Shown in pieces: positions 1 through 11,145 of a stretch of DNA of 64,000 bases. Below the pieces are notes generated by a model. The model saw only the letters and a program-made list of their open reading frames with translations. It was not told the DNA's origin and made no database searches. Source of the DNA: Russula earlei (lineage: Eukaryota > Basidiomycota > Agaricomycetes > Russulales > Russulaceae); assembly GCA_025769875.1 (NCBI GenBank), contig JAGFNK010000210.1, forward strand, positions 1 through 64,000, given 5' to 3'. How positions within the stretch are numbered: position 1 is the stretch's first letter; every line of letters starts with the position of its first letter. A program made the position numbers and the translations under genes.

Positions 1-295
1 TAATGACTGATCCTTTATGATACAAGTTAGTAGTTATGATTACTTTGCTTAGAGACACTCTCACATATTTAAGAGGCACTCAATTAGCTAGATCACTTTG
101 GTTTTGTATTACACAATACTGAAGTGAGTACTTACTATTTCCTATCTTATCTCTCACATCTAATCACACATTGTAGATATCTTTTGATAGGTATTACTGA
201 ATTATAGTTTTGTCTTACACAATACTGAAATATCTTTTGATAGATCTTAAGGATCTTATCTCTGTTATCATAACCTGTGCCCATCTGCTTCAACA
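1..295. mobile_element. LTR family H, inverted fragment at window edge
   Basis: This stretch is the reverse complement of most of the complete family-H LTR at 55368-55850, ending at 295 with the bases matching that LTR's TGTTGAAGC terminus. The left part lies outside the window. It sits directly against a gypsy reverse-transcriptase fragment, so it probably inserted into that older element. No target duplication can be checked here because one end is missing. Confidence 0.75.
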
Positions 296-835
296 AGGTA
301 TAGATCTTGTTGTCTGAGTTTAGATAGGATATGGTTAGCTTTCAGTGTGTGTTCTTTATTGTCATCTTTGGTAGTGATGATGATGTTGTCCATGTAAATT
401 TTCAACCATCCTTGGGCCAGTTCTTCTTGGAAAATATCATCCATGATCATCTGAAAGGTTGCTGGAGAATTTGACAAGCTGATGAACATTACCATGGGTT
501 CAAGTAGTCCATTGCTAGTTTTGAAGATGGCTTTCCATTTGTCTTCCTTCTTGATTCTTATGTAGTTATATCCCCATCTAATGTCAAATTTGGTGAATAT
601 TCCAGTGAGTGCATGTATCAGTTCTGGGATTAGAGGTAGTGGATAGACATTAGGTATAGTCCATTGGTTAAGTTTTCTGTAGTCTTGGACTGGTCTGAAT
701 TTTCCTTGATTCTTTTTGATGAGAAGCAACCCGCTAGCATAGGGGGAGTTTGATCTTCTGATTCTGTTGAGTCACAAGTTTTGTTCCAGGAACTTTCGTT
801 GTTCCTCCTTTTCTTTGGAAGACAAGGAGTGTCAA
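296..835 (-). pseudogene. Ty3/gypsy reverse transcriptase fragment
   Basis: The minus strand encodes the palm of a Ty3-type reverse transcriptase: a YRKLNQWTIPNVYPLPLIPELIHAL stretch region, the FDIRWGYN motif and the catalytic box, which reads YMDN here instead of YMDD. It resembles element D's pol closely in order and spacing. The lost second Asp is a G-to-A change, so the enzyme would be dead. The fragment ends abruptly at the LTR at 295 just after the HILSKL helix. Upstream coding can be followed weakly to about 835, with frame breaks. Confidence 0.85.
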
Positions 836-1300
836 GATCAGCACTGGCCTGAGCCCCAGGTATGTTGTGATGCAATCACAACTCTGATGGATTGATTCAT
901 CAGATCACCTGGACTGGGCATTACCAGCTTCAGCTCATACAGTGACCCAAAAAACTGTTCAAATGTTTTGTACATTTTCATTGTATTAACCATATCTAGA
1001 GAACCACTGCAGCTAATAGTATGTAACTGGGTCAGTGCTGCAACTCTACATCATAGCTTTGTAATGGTATATTTTATACAGCATAAGCACAATTATATAG
1101 GAAGATATAAGGTATATCTTCTTGTGTACCCAATTGAACAGTTTTTTGGCCTTGGTTAGTGAATTCATTATTTCTCAGATTGAGATTCATATTCTTGCCC
1201 CAGAGGGCTAAAATTGAACATGGAGGTCATGTGACCTATAATAAACTCAAACCATGTGCAAATAAGCCAAAACAGCTGCTTCTTCTTCACCAACAACATC
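836..1300. other. No gene recognised
   Basis: AT-rich intergenic or decayed transposon DNA. I see no conserved coding, RNA gene or terminal repeat between the RT fragment and the Tc1-like transposase fragment. Confidence 0.5.
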
Positions 1301-1818
1301 ATGAAGTCTCTTCTTCCTCATGAAGTCAACTACATCATCTCCCTTTCTCCAGGCCAACCATTCAGTCTGTAACATTGCCAAGGCAGCACACAGAAGCATT
1401 GGTTCAATCACCAACATTCACCAGAAATACCTTCCTGACCTTCCAAAGTCCTCTGGAGGTCATCCTTCCAAGCTCTCTAACCTTGACATCTACTATGCCA
1501 CATGCCTTCTTAGCTCTGGAGAAGCAGATACTGCTCTTCAGGTTGCTAGAAGGTTGGAGGTCATCAAAGAGACCACTATCTCCAATCAGACCATTTGAAA
1601 CTACCTTAACAAGGCAGGCTTGAAGGCAGTTACAAAGAAGAAGAGACCTTACCTTAAACCAAGTCACTATTGGGCCAGAAAGGACTTTGCAGAAAAGTAC
1701 CTCTACTGAACTGTGGAGAACTGGAAGAGGGTAATTTGATCAGATGAAACCAAAATTGATCATATGGGCTCAGATCACAAGAAATGGGCTTAGAAAAAAA
1801 AAGAGGAGAGCACCTTTC
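1301..1818 (+). pseudogene. Tc1/mariner transposase, 5' fragment
   Basis: From an ATG at 1301 the plus strand reads an N-terminal helix-turn-helix of Tc1 type (NIAKAAHRSIGSI), then the second DNA-binding helix region with GGHPSKLS, then SNQTI.NYLNKAGLKA, and the start of the DDE domain, .VENWKRVI.SDETKI, which contains the first catalytic Asp. A one-base frameshift lies near 1345, and stops at about 1597, 1706 and 1735 read TGA/TAG where Arg or Trp codons are usual. The gene stops at 1818, where an LTR of family G begins; the remaining catalytic Asp and Asp/Glu are not in the window. Confidence 0.8.
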
Positions 1819-2642
1819 TGTCATGAACCATTTCTCAGAGAGGGCCCTTGAAGGACCCTTCCTTATTAGAGGAAACCCAGCCTCTATAATGTCACCCTGT
1901 TCACTCAGACAAAAGGGGTGAGTAGAGGTGTAAGGTGAGCCATATCACTGGCCTCGGAACCACATGTGGACCGCGTGCGATGCGTGACGCTCAACCTCCT
2001 CCCACACCTTGCCTCCTTCCTCGCATTGCATTGCCCAGTCCTCGCCACCGACCACGTGCACACACCACGCCTCGGCACATGCAACGCGTTCGCATCTCAG
2101 GCCTTTCACCATGGCCTCGACCGTCTCGACCAGTCTCAATTCTCTTTCATGCCTATCTCCCTTTCATGCCTTTCATCCTTAGTACTTCTCTCCTGTATAT
2201 AAAACACCTAGCTACTCTGTAGTAGAAAAGGAGGAGGAAGAATACAGTCTTCTTGAGTTCCCCTTACCTTCAGTCAGAAACAACTGCACGCGAGTGATCT
2301 TGCTCTCCTCTCCTCTCCTTCTCTTCTCCCTTCCTCCTCATTCCTCTTGCTCTTGGGTCAAGACAACCGTCTTTGGATCGCCGTCCAGCCCCACGAACTC
2401 TGCGTGCCCTGGTTTGGCTCGCTTCAAGAGGTGTCCACAATATTGTGCATGCATTGTTGTGTGAGCAATTCTTGGCACAATCAACATACAGCAAGTCCTA
2501 CTTAGTGGCAACCCTTTTAGCAATACAGGACAGTATTATAGCCTCCTTAAAGACCCTTTAGGATGACCCAAAGTGCTATACAAGAGGCACTAACAAGGAT
2601 ACTAAAGGCCCTACAACATGTTATTAAACTAACTCTAATAAC
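1819..2642. mobile_element. LTR family G, inverted partial copy (G3)
   Basis: Reverse complement of the end of the complete G LTRs at 4484-5443 and 20937-21899: it starts TGTCATGAACC and runs through the AGGGCCCTTGAAGGACCC block. It is interrupted by the solo LTR at 1929-2426 and ends at 2642, where an A-family LTR fragment begins. It truncates the Tc1 transposase on its left. Confidence 0.8.
1929..2426 (+). mobile_element. Solo LTR family K (K1) with AGAGG target duplication
   Basis: A 498-bp insert beginning TGTAAGGTGA and ending GCTTCA, flanked by AGAGG at 1924-1928 and 2427-2431. Removing it restores the family-G LTR sequence around GTAGAGGTGTCCAC. A TATA-like CTGTATATAAAA lies near 2193. 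It is richer in CpG than its G-family host, so it is probably younger. No internal protein-coding part of family K was found in the window. Confidence 0.85.
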
Positions 2643-2870
2643 TGTTGTGAATTACCCCTCTGTTGGCTCGTCACCAGTCTTTTGTTATTGTTCTCTCTCC
2701 ATCACCCTTGTTCCCTTGGTTACCATTTCATCCCTTGATGCTGATAACCCTTTAACGTTTCACCTATTGTGTTCAAACTATTGTGTTTCATCTATTGTTT
2801 GAGTTCCTTTTGCTATTGGTTTACCACCATCTATTGTTCCACATATAGTTTATTGTCACAGTTTACTGGC
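2643..2870 (-). mobile_element. LTR fragment, A/B family
   Basis: Starts TGTTGTGAATTACC and matches, base for base with scattered changes, the first 220 or so sense-strand bases of element A's LTR (reverse complement of 33371 downwards). It is truncated near 2870, before the TATA region, and overwrites the G3 LTR. The stretch 2871-2999 holds nothing I recognise. Confidence 0.75.
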
Positions 2871-2999
2871 AATATCTTGTGTTTGATGCCAAAGTCTTGT
2901 TAAGGCTCCAAAGGGCCTTAATAAGATCTATGGTCACATCTATAAACACATCCTACTAATGCAGATATACTTCAAGCAATACTTGTGGAGGGGAAGGAG

Positions 3000-3420
3000 T
3001 GTTATGTCCTTCTGTAGTATGTCAATAAGATGAGAGGGGATCTGCAGACAGGGTAGGAGTCAACTGTTTGGGATTGGCAAACTAAGTCAAGCTTAAGGCT
3101 CAACTACTACAAACTGAGGGCTTTATATAGCTCTCTGGGATAAGGTTCTTGCCACTGTAAGTACTGGTCAGTGCTATAGTAGCAAGGACTGCTCATAGAA
3201 GCAATAGTTGCTTCTGTTATAAACAATCTTGGTGCTGGAAGCATTAGTTGCTTCCATAGTAGCAATCTTGGTGTCATTTGTACTTTCCTAATTAGGAAAC
3301 AATGTACATAGCAGTACAGGAACATCTGGAACAGAAGCAATGCAATTCATTGCTTCTGTATTGCTTCAACAGAAAGATACAATCAATGCACTTTGAACAC
3401 AATATCAAGGAACATAAACA
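3000..3420. mobile_element. LTR-like insert (family J)
   Basis: A TGTTATG...AAACA segment of 421 bp that interrupts hAT-like coding DNA on its right. It contains the block GTCAAGCTTAAGGCTCAACTA and a TTTATATAG TATA-like site, laid out like the family-I LTR at 19934-20467. The 5-bp flanks (AGGAG and GTCAA) do not match, so an intact insertion cannot be shown. Short TAGTTGCTTC repeats lie inside. Confidence 0.5.
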
Positions 3421-5667
3421 GTCAAGATCTGACACACACATGATGCAAAAGATGCAGTCCATAGTTTGGGTGTCCAGCATCTTCCAAACCCCAAACCACT
3501 CGGTAACACAAGGTTGATGCCTGTATGTGACTGTCATAGAAATCAGTATGATCTCTGCAAGGCATGCAGCTCGATACAATAACCTTTGGGACCTTGACAA
3601 CATCAAGAATGATTGCCATCAGCTGTCCTTGGGTCTCAAAGTGGGCAGAAAGGGTGACGTATGCATAATGATTTGGGGATGTCCAGGCATCAGTTGCAAA
3701 ACTGATGCTGCCATTGTATTCCTGTGTGTGACCTATTATTTATTCAACACCAAGTGTTTAACTCTTACCTGTAGCAAGTTTTCAATCTGCTCCCTTGTTT
3801 GGCCAAACACCAACTTCACATCTTGAGTCATAGTGGATGTGGATGATAAGTAGTGTTCCAGGCAGCCAGTTTTCATCAGATTCAAAAACCCATGATCCTC
3901 AACAATCTTGAATGGCCAAAGGCTTTCTGACACCCATTGAACAACTCAGCCCTGCCAATTCTTTTGTTAGCATCTGATCTGGGACTGAGCATCCATCACA
4001 CACTTGGTCTCAGTCCTCATATGAATGCAATGTGAATAAGTAACTTTCCCTTTTCCTGACCATTTGAATAATGTCATAATTAATACAGTTTTAGCCATAG
4101 GCTTTGTAACCAATTCCCTTGCTTCTGCTGTGTTGTTACATTCATTTGCAGCATTCCAGGCCTCCTCACCCCAACAAGATTTCCCATACTTGATCAAATT
4201 ACCTGTTGATGTCTTGTCCTTTGTATTGAGGTAGCATTGGCTTTTGTATTTGCAGCCATGTGCAGCACATTTGAACTCATGGCAGTGTCTGCTATTAACA
4301 TATGTGATATCTGGGACATGTTCATAAAATGCATAAATGGGTGACTTCCACTCTTTGCTAAGACATTCTATTCCAAAAGGTGAGTAGTAATCTTGCTCTT
4401 CAACATTCCCTGTACTCACTAAGTTTATTATCAGAGTCATCATCAGGAATATCAATAACACTGTTGTTTGTTCACTGGGATGATGTCAAGACTCACTGTT
4501 GATCAATCCAGTTCAAGAGTGAGGGATAAGTTCAAAGATGAGCCAATAGATGTCCAAGATGGTGTGGGCAAGAAGTAAGGTCCAGAGCAGTACCAAGTAC
4601 CAGAGAGGTACCATGACTGGTAGCATCGAGAAGTTATACAGGGAAGAGGCCAGAATGATCACAAGGGGACAGTCCTTAAAGGAGTATCCCAGGGGTAGAG
4701 AGTGCCATAAACAAATGGACAGTCTGAAGACTGTCTGCTACTTTATGAGCACTTATATACAAGAGAACTGCTAAATAGGGAACAAGTCATAACCTTGTTA
4801 TCAAGCACAATTGATGGATGAGTAAGAAGTCAGAGTATGCTTGCTGAGCATACTCAGTCATGCTCAGTAAGCTGCTGAGTAAGAAGGCTCCCATTGATGA
4901 GTAAGAGCCTTTACTGTCCACGTGTTCACTGCCTTAGTACATGTGCAAAGCACCTGATTCATTTACTGTGAGTTAGTTTAGGGCTGGTCATTTAAAGACT
5001 TGAAGTTTGGTTCAAGGAATAGAGTTGCTTATAAGGCCCCTTATATAGTTCTATTAGGGTCATTAGAGTCGACCCTAATACTTGTATTAAGGTCCTTAGT
5101 ATTGCTTTATAGTTAGTTCTATGGTTATTAGAGTTAGTCTAATAACATGTTGTAGGGCTTTTAGTGTCTTGTTAGTGCCTCTTGTAGGGCACCTAGAGTC
5201 GTCCTAAAGGGTCCTTAGAGAGGCTATAATACTGTCCTTTACTGCTAAAAGGGTTGCCACTAAGGGGGGCTTGCTGTATGTCAATTGTGCCAAGAATTGC
5301 TCACATGACAATGCATGCACGATATTGTGGACACCACTACTCACCCCTTTTGTCTGTGTGAACAGGGTGGCACCATAGAGGCTGGGTTTCCTCTACTAAG
5401 GAAGGGTCCTTCAAGGGCCCTCTCTGGGAAATGGTTCATAACAGATGAAGCATACAAAGGGGGTTGAGTTCCAGGGTTGTTGCCAGTGTTGGATTTGCTG
5501 TCACTTTCTTTTTAGAGAAAGTGCTTCATCTTCTTTTTCTTGCTGGGGTTGAGGAGTTCAGTAGCCTTCTGCTTGATAGTCTTGATGGTTGTGCTAGCCT
5601 TCAATGCAAGGGAGTTCAAGGACCTGGTACTAGACTTGGTAGACTCATTGTCTTGTCTTTTCCCCAT
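3421..5667 (-). pseudogene. hAT-type transposase gene (split by a solo LTR)
   Basis: Reading the minus strand, a Met at 5667 starts a Lys/Ser-rich N-terminus (MGKRQDNESTKSS, then NPSKKKKMKHF). After the solo LTR at 4484-5443 is removed it continues as a BED-like zinc finger region with Cys/His at spaced positions (CHEFKCAAHGCKYKSQC near 4290-4230). Next comes the hAT core opening, SLWPFKIVEDHGFLNLMKTG and DVKLVFGQTREQIENLL, then a DVVKVPKVI strand near 3600. The downstream RNase H-like catalytic part and dimerisation domain are lost at the LTR-like insert at 3000-3420. Stops occur near 3945-3965. It represents a different hAT family from the transposase spread over 19055-56020. Confidence 0.8.
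4484..5443 (+). mobile_element. Solo LTR family G (G1), TSD GATGA
   Basis: 960 bp, TGTCAAGACTCACTG...TTCATAACA, flanked by GATGA at 4479-4483 and 5444-5448. It is collinear with G2 (20937-21899) but poorer in CpG (for example GATGTCCAAGATGGTGTGG against GATGTCTAAGATGGCGTGG). It interrupts a hAT transposase gene between the N-terminal Lys-rich part and the BED-like finger. Confidence 0.92.
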
Positions 5668-5814
5668 GGTGCAGAGAGGGAAGTCAGTGTTTGAACATGT
5701 TGGCCAAAACTGCATGCTGATATGTCTATTCCAGTCTAGCCAGTACCTGATATACATTTAGTCTGTAGTCATGATGTAAAGAAGATTATGGTGGCCACAA
5801 AATCACATCCAGAA

Positions 5815-6260
5815 ATGCAATGTGACAAGACACACTGACACATCCCTCCCTCACTCTCAAAGCATTTCACCCTCACCACTACCCATGCACACATGCCACC
5901 TTGCCCCCAACATCAAAGCCCATGCTGCATTGCCTAGCCCTCACCACTGACTGTGCACACATGCCATGCCCCTCACACTCAACATGTTTGTGTCTCAAAC
6001 TTTTCACCACAGCCTCAACTGCCTCACCCATTCTTGACTCTCTTGCATGCTCCTATTCCTTTCACCTTATAATTATCTTTAATACTTCTGCCCTGTACAT
6101 AAAAATTCTAGCTACTTTCTGGAAAATTGAAGAATCCCTCTTGTCCCCTCTTCCCTCTGACTGCCTCAAGAAGCCATCTTTGTGTTCACATTCATGTTTT
6201 GCATTCCACCTGGGATTGCTCTCTTTATCTTTTCCTCCCCTCTACTCTGGTTTGAGAGTA
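5815..6260 (+). repeat. Diverged family-K repeat
   Basis: Collinear with K1 at 1929-2426: pyrimidine-rich CCTCACTCTC start, CATTGCC.AG.CCTC.CCAC block, CTTTCACCA.GCCTC, and CTGTACATAAAAATTCTAGCTACT where K1 has a TATA box. Almost every CpG is TpG or CpA. Ends could not be fixed. Just right of it, 6261-6383 contains GGGTGTGGGTAGGGG and its inverse TACCCACACCCATGCC, a small imperfect inverted repeat. Confidence 0.55.
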
Positions 6261-6383
6261 ATATGACGATGGGTGTGGGTAGGGGAGTGGGGAGTGGGTC
6301 CAGTAGTACCTGACCCATACCCACACCCATGCCTACCTGTAGCTGTGACCCTGGCAGGTTACCCCAACCCATGCCATTGCCTA

Positions 6384-6886
6384 GTTCAATAGTTTAGCAT
6401 CTCAAGGACCAAGTTAAACTATTGACTGGTCCACTGACAGAGTTGGTCTCCTGGTTGTTTCACAGAAGAGGAGGATGAGAATAGAGCAAGAGAGGAGAAA
6501 GAGGAACACAAGGGTTCCTCCTAGTTGTTTGATGTCAAGCAAGGTGTAAGCCAGCACAAGCAACTTCTGATTTTTGAGAGGGGATACAAGGCAAGGGATG
6601 TGACAGGATATGAGACAAAGCTAAGCTTGGGGCATTCCCCAGCTTCTACAGGTGCTTAAATACTGTATGAGGCAAGGTTGTACAGTACTATAAGCAGAAC
6701 AATAAGGAGAGCTAGAACCAGTAGCATGAAAGGATCAGAACAATAGATGAAACACAAGGTGAAACAATGTATGTGAAACAATAAAAGGATAAACATCAAG
6801 GGATAGTCAAGGGGATGAAAGTAAAAATAGTTAAAGATGAAACAACAGGGGTTAGTGATGAACCAAAGGAGGGGTAGATCATAACA
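6384..6886 (-). mobile_element. LTR fragment, A/B family
   Basis: Matches element A's LTR from TTTAGCGTCTCAAGG to the TG/CA end (…AGATCATAACA at 6886), including the CAAAGCTAAGCTTGGGGCATTCCCC predicted transcription start. The first 100 bp or so of the plus-strand LTR is missing. It contains a short unrelated insertion AGGAGAGCTAGAACCAGTAGCATGAAAGGATCAG after the GCAGAACAATA block. Confidence 0.75.
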
Positions 6887-7600
6887 GACATGCTCAGCTG
6901 TTAGATGGCTGGGCAGCATTGAGCAGAGAGTGGCCTTAAGATTGGCCATTGTTTCCAGTAGCATGAGCATGAGCATGAGCATGAGCATCCAGATGAGGAC
7001 TTTCTTGTCTATTGGGTACCCAAATTTCTCAAGGGTTCAGGTGGCATGTAGTTGTCATAATATCTGGGGAGCCATGGGTTCCATTTTGGTGAATGTAGCC
7101 TGGTATAGGTCCATCAGTAGGTGTGCAATGTGTTGCTTTGCCTTCCCAGCAAAGTGCTTTTTGAGTGTGTCCTATGTTTTTGGCTCCAACAATGCCTAGG
7201 GCAGTGTCAAGACCATGCCCATTTCATGTCAGTAAAATGTGGGAAAATGCTTCACAATATTTCTGCTCCCAGTTAGTGAAGCCACTTGGGTCATTGCTGG
7301 GGTCTGGTTTTGAGTATGTCCCTTTTGTGACTTTCATTAAACCATTTACTTTGAATGCCTCTATATTTGCTTCCATTGTGCATATGCAACTGTACCACCT
7401 TTGAAGAGTGGTCCATCATAACAACATTGGCTGCTCATGTAATTTTTCCTGCAGCTCCTTTGGTGCCAGTGGGAGCATTGCTGCCTCTTGTGGGCATGAC
7501 ATTTGTGGTTAGTGTTGGTGTGCTCATGGTGTTTCATTATATGATTTGGAAGCTGGCGGGAGTTCATGATGTCAGGGATGACCAGGTCTCATAATCTTTT
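6887..7600. other. Unidentified decayed DNA with a GAGCAT microsatellite
   Basis: No clear gene. Four and a half copies of a GAGCAT hexamer lie at about 6961-6988. The minus strand has short open stretches, one (around 7530-7380) with several Cys and His residues, but I could not match it to a family. Probably an old transposon body. Confidence 0.4.
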
Positions 7601-7948
7601 GGAGCTATAGAATAAGAGCTCAGTCTTGTGTATAAAAAGACTGTATTTGTCAGTTATCTAACCTATAGGAATGATAGCTATGTAGTATTTGCTTCCAAAG
7701 GAGCGTAAAGGAATGTGTAGTACTGACCTCAGTCTTGTGTGTAAAAGACTGAGGAAACAAATGCAATAACTAATAAGGCCCCTTTTACCAACCAAGAATT
7801 CTTGAAATTTGAACTTGAACTTGGATTTCAGGGATTTTCTGGGAGTGATGGGAATGACAGGTGTGATGTAAGTGACATGTGATATGTAAAATATTTTTTC
7901 TAGCCCCCTCCTTCCACTCCTTCCATGTGGGGTATGGCAAGCATGTCA
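7601..7948. repeat. Short hairpin repeats, CAGTCTTGTGTGTAAAAGACTG type
   Basis: Two copies of a small inverted repeat (CTCAGTCTTGTGTATAAAAAGACTG near 7619 and CCTCAGTCTTGTGTGTAAAAGACTGAGG near 7728) lie about 110 bp apart. The same spacing and a similar hairpin word occur twice inside LTR family H (55434 and 55540). The rest, with a GAATTCTTGAAATTTGAACTTGAAC palindrome-like run, is unassigned. Confidence 0.45.
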
Positions 7949-8430
7949 CTAAGGCAGAAAATGTGTCACTGATGTGTGGGTGCACCTGTTTGTGCAACTT
8001 TTGTATGTGGCTCTGGTGCTTGCAACCCTCAACTGCCTCCGTGTTTCATCAATCAATGCCAGATGACTGTCAATGCTCGGGTCGTCCTTGCTCAATTTTT
8101 CCAAGCTATTCCTCAGCGGTTCAGTGGCCTGAAGAAAATTGGTTGTCTCAAGGATACGAGCATTGCTTGGTTTTTTTGGGAGCTCATCTAAGTGCGTGTG
8201 GTATGCATCCAAGCGCTGTTCCCACTGCTCAAGCAATGTCTTTCGGTGTTGAGAATGGTCTATTGAAGGAAGGGGGTCTCCAGGATGGTGCTGCGCATCG
8301 GGACTGCCATGATACCCATTTCTTCGAGGTGAAGTCAATTTCTGAGGAGAAAGAGGGCCTGAAGAAACACAAACGATGGAGTGATGCCAACAGCAAGGCA
8401 ACATACTGCAAAAACAGAGGAGGTTCGCAT
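7949..8430 (-). CDS. Predicted secreted helical protein (possibly frameshifted)
   Basis: An ATG at 8430 opens a signal-peptide-like start (MRTSSVFAVCCLAVGITPSF) that aligns residue by residue, at both DNA and protein level, with the start of the gene at 57273. The body continues in another frame to 7949: SPRRNGYHGSPDAQH, SIDHSQHRKTLLEQWEQRL and a charged helical tail, LEKLSKDDPSIDSHLALIDETRRQLR. The frames can be joined either by one extra T in GTGTTTCTTCAGG near 8370 or by a 65-nt intron with a GTATGT donor after codon 8 and a CTCCTCAG acceptor. The second option would delete most of the signal peptide, so I favour a frameshift. The last 25 codons look unlike the rest. Function unknown; the region is CpG-rich host-like DNA. 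Confidence 0.6.
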
Positions 8431-8811
8431 CGTTGAATGAGAATATGGATTTTTGAAAAGAAGGTTGTCGAGGTATAACAAGACGGCGACGAGGAGAGAT
8501 TGTCGGTAACCAGTACCGGCTGGTAAATGAAATGGTGATTTGGAGGACAGCTAGAGAGAATTGTAATTGCAGGCATTGGCTTTATACTGGGGTGCGTCCA
8601 CCTCCCCTCTGTCCACAGAGGCAAGATCAGGATCATGATGGCAGGTCCATAAATTACATCCGTCGGATCATTTTAATTGATGCGACGTGGATGCAGCGAC
8701 GTTCTAAGCGAGGCTTTGTATACACCTAGACTGAGACGTTACCCGATAACCCTTGACGCGTGCGCCATAAGCGCCAGTGGTTCTCAATAATGTTGGACAT
8801 GCCCCTAGGAC
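8431..8811. promoter_or_regulatory. 5' flank shared with the gene at 57273
   Basis: Upstream of the ATG at 8430 (reading minus) the block GGTACTGGTTACCGACAATCT recurs as GGTACTGGTTACCAATCTTCT upstream of the ATG at 57273, followed in both by a Tyr/Asp-coding-like CCTCGAC run. This suggests a duplicated promoter and 5' UTR. 8640-8811 holds no gene I recognise. Confidence 0.45.
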
Positions 8812-9374
8812 GTGGGCTTCGGCTACGGCTTCATCCGGACTCGGGCCGCCATCGTGTCGTCTCAAATGTGCGTCAGAATCGTGTGCGATTCAGCGTCCCT
8901 TGAACATATGCACGACAAGAAGATGATCATCCGCTTCGGGGTCGATGCGTGCTCATCTACGAAGGGTAGCACAACGACCACTAAACCCAGAATTTCTGAC
9001 ATGATACAGTCAGAGAAGAACAGACCTGCACAATCTGTCGACGATCTCAGAGACACACTTGCATAAGCCTCGTCAGTTCTCCCAGCACGCAAACGGCGGC
9101 TCAGTCAGTCACCAGAGCCCATCATCAACATTGTTCGCACGGGCACTCAAGTGCCGCAAGACGCACTGCTCGAGTTGACCGCGCGATCCGCGAACGATGT
9201 CAAACGGCTGGACTGGAACGAGCTCTACCCCCAGCCGGTGCTCTCGCAGACGCCCAAGCTGCGGCCTGCATCTCGGTGTTCACGAACGCGGCACATTCAC
9301 GGAGTGGCAAGAATGGCGCGTCGATGGTGCCAGTGCAGACGCAGACACAGATGCAGACGCAGACGAAGACGCAG
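8812..9374 (+). pseudogene. 5' half of a conserved fungal protein gene, cut by element D
   Basis: Plus-strand coding in host-like CpG-rich DNA: IIRFGVDAC near 8930, then, after frame breaks and a stop at 9064, RTGTQVPQDALLELTARSA near 9150 and LDWNELYPQPVLSQTPKL near 9210. After a one-base shift near 9258 it continues as VHERGTFTEWQEWRVDGAS followed by an (Ala-Asp)n run that ends at 9374, where element D begins. The frame resumes at 17619. The motif order (RFEVDA, GT.VPQ..L.E, QL...TP.L..G.H..GTF) recalls a large fungal family often labelled geranylgeranyl pyrophosphate synthetase-like; that is from memory and unverified, and no prenyltransferase DDxxD motif is visible. Confidence 0.65.
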
Positions 9375-9869
9375 TGTCACCGACTGGGAGCGGTGTCGCT
9401 GACAAATCAGTTCACGCGCGAGGTGAGCGCAGCGAGTCGAGCAGGATGCTTAAGTCTCTGCGGATTTCAAGGATCTCAGAGACGATATTGCCAGAGCAAA
9501 TATGTTCTGCGGAGAGGGGAGGTTACGAATAAGTCTTCGCGTTAGGAAGACTTATGATTGAAGAAGATTTCGAATGATTTGCTTGATTGCTTACAAGCCT
9601 ACAAGTTCTGAAGCAGGAATCCAGTGATATTCACAGGAGAACAAGCTTAGGGCTTGTTCTTATCAAATGGCAGTCTTATATACATGTGAAGTACTATATC
9701 AAATAGTATTCGCAAGGCAGTGGTGAGGCAATCATACTGGAACATGCAGGAAGCATCTGGTACACACAAGACTTGTTATGAGAGTCATAGGACACACAGT
9801 AAACTCGAGACATGTCCAGGTAGGCTTATCCGGTTGCTGGTCTGATGTGATTTACTGGTTCTTGTGACA
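9375..9869 (-). repeat. 3' LTR of element D
   Basis: 495 bp, same length as the right LTR. It keeps more CpG than its partner. The sense-strand TATATAAG lies near 9678 and the predicted transcript start TAAGCTTGTTCT near 9650. Confidence 0.92.
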
Positions 9870-9889
9870 TTACCCCCTTGTTAAGGTCT
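9870..9889 (-). promoter_or_regulatory. 3' polypurine tract of element D
   Basis: On the sense (minus) strand AGACCTTAACAAGGGGGTAA abuts the TG of the 3' LTR. The 18 nt AGACCTTAACAAGGGGGT recur exactly inside pol at 12545-12562. Confidence 0.75.
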
Positions 9890-9947
9890 AACCTATATAG
9901 GGGAGAACATTTGAAACGCAATGGTGAGTGTGATAGTGAAGTTGGTC

Positions 9948-11145
9948 TCAAGGGACTCGACATATTTTATGTGGTTTGCACCATTGATGGGGAGCTCTGC
10001 AAAGGTCTGCTCTATGTCCATGGTGGTTGCAGAGGACACAGGTGGTGATTTTAGGACAGTTGACGGTGTCATGTCCACCGTCAAGACACCAGGAGCATTT
10101 GTCAGAAGTACAGGGGGAGAACTGATACCATGGGTCTGTAATTGCTTCTTTGGCATCCTTGTGTTCTTGTTTGGTCAGCTGTGGCATGGACTGAAATAGG
10201 ATTCTGGGTTCGAGTCTAGTTTTGGCATTAGCCTTTGCCAACTTGACTTCACTGTCTCGAATCTCCCACAGCACGTCATGGTAATGTCCCCTAGCCGTGA
10301 CAAGGTGGTTGGCCATCTGTTGTGCTTTTTTGATGGCGAACTGATAGTGAAGGACCTCAGCTTCAAGAGACAGGTCCTCCTTGAAGGTGAGGGCCTCGTT
10401 TACAGCCTTTGTGTGTCTGAGCCCTTCTCAAAATAGAAATGCGTCTTTTGTTGTTAAGAGGGGATGAGGGTAGGGGTCGGCACAAGCTCAGATTGAGATT
10501 CGGTGAGTAGGACATCCAGGACCATATGTCGCAATGACTGATGGGAATCCGTTGATTAGATCGGGTAGAACAAATCGTGGGGGAATGGTGTCATCTTTGT
10601 TTCCTGGGTCGGGAATTAAGATGTCAAGCCCTAAGTTTCCTTCCATCCAGCCATCTCCTAGTTCTTGTAGTTCAGCTGTGGTGTCTGTTCCAGGGGCCAC
10701 AGGTGTTACATAGGCAGGGGGTGGAGTGTTGTTGTCGTGTGATGGTATTGGGATGAGGGTTTCGTTGGGGAGTACTAGGTTTACTAGTTGTTGAGGGATA
10801 GGCATGTCAAGTCAAGGGGGAATGGGAAGAGGATCAGGGGAGGGAGAGCAAACATGATAGGATGGGCTGTGGGCAATGGGAGAATTAGTTCCTCTGGTAG
10901 GAGAACAGTTGCCAAAGGCTCGTAGTATGGTGGGTAGGTTTTCTTCGTGCCAGAGTTCTTGGGCTTGTGCTATCATCGCTGCATGTCATGCAGCGTGTCA
11001 TACCAGTAATCGAGCATTGATAGTGGCGGCCATAGATGGGGACGGTTTCTCTGGAAATTGGTAGGGGAATAAGGGTTGGAGTGTATGGAGGAGTGGGGAC
11101 AAGGGTAGCGGAGGAAGTAGTGGGTGAATTGGCGTTGGAAGACAT
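9948..11145 (-). pseudogene. Element D third module: Ser/Pro-rich, double CCHC zinc knuckle
   Basis: Downstream of the chromodomain the minus strand reads about 400 codons, starting MSSNANSPTTSS at 11145 and running through a Pro-rich region (IPLPISRETVPIYGR) and an acidic middle (near 10650). A helical segment (KEDLSLEAEVLHYQFAIKKA, near 10350) follows. It ends with two knuckles of form CX2CX4HX4C (CSWCLDGGHDTVNC and CVLCNHHGHRADLC, about 10090-10000). Several stops break it. Position, length and ending match the modules in elements A and C. Function unknown; an RNA/DNA-binding role is inferred from the knuckles only. Confidence 0.75.

Noticed and set aside
6656..6988. Minus-strand Met-Leu repeat peptide
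   Set aside because: It is a GAGCAT microsatellite running into an LTR fragment, not a gene.
7949..8430. A 65-nt intron after codon 8 in the gene at 8430
   Set aside because: Splice signals are good and the frame would be restored, but it removes a signal peptide that aligns codon by codon with the gene at 57273; kept only as an alternative.
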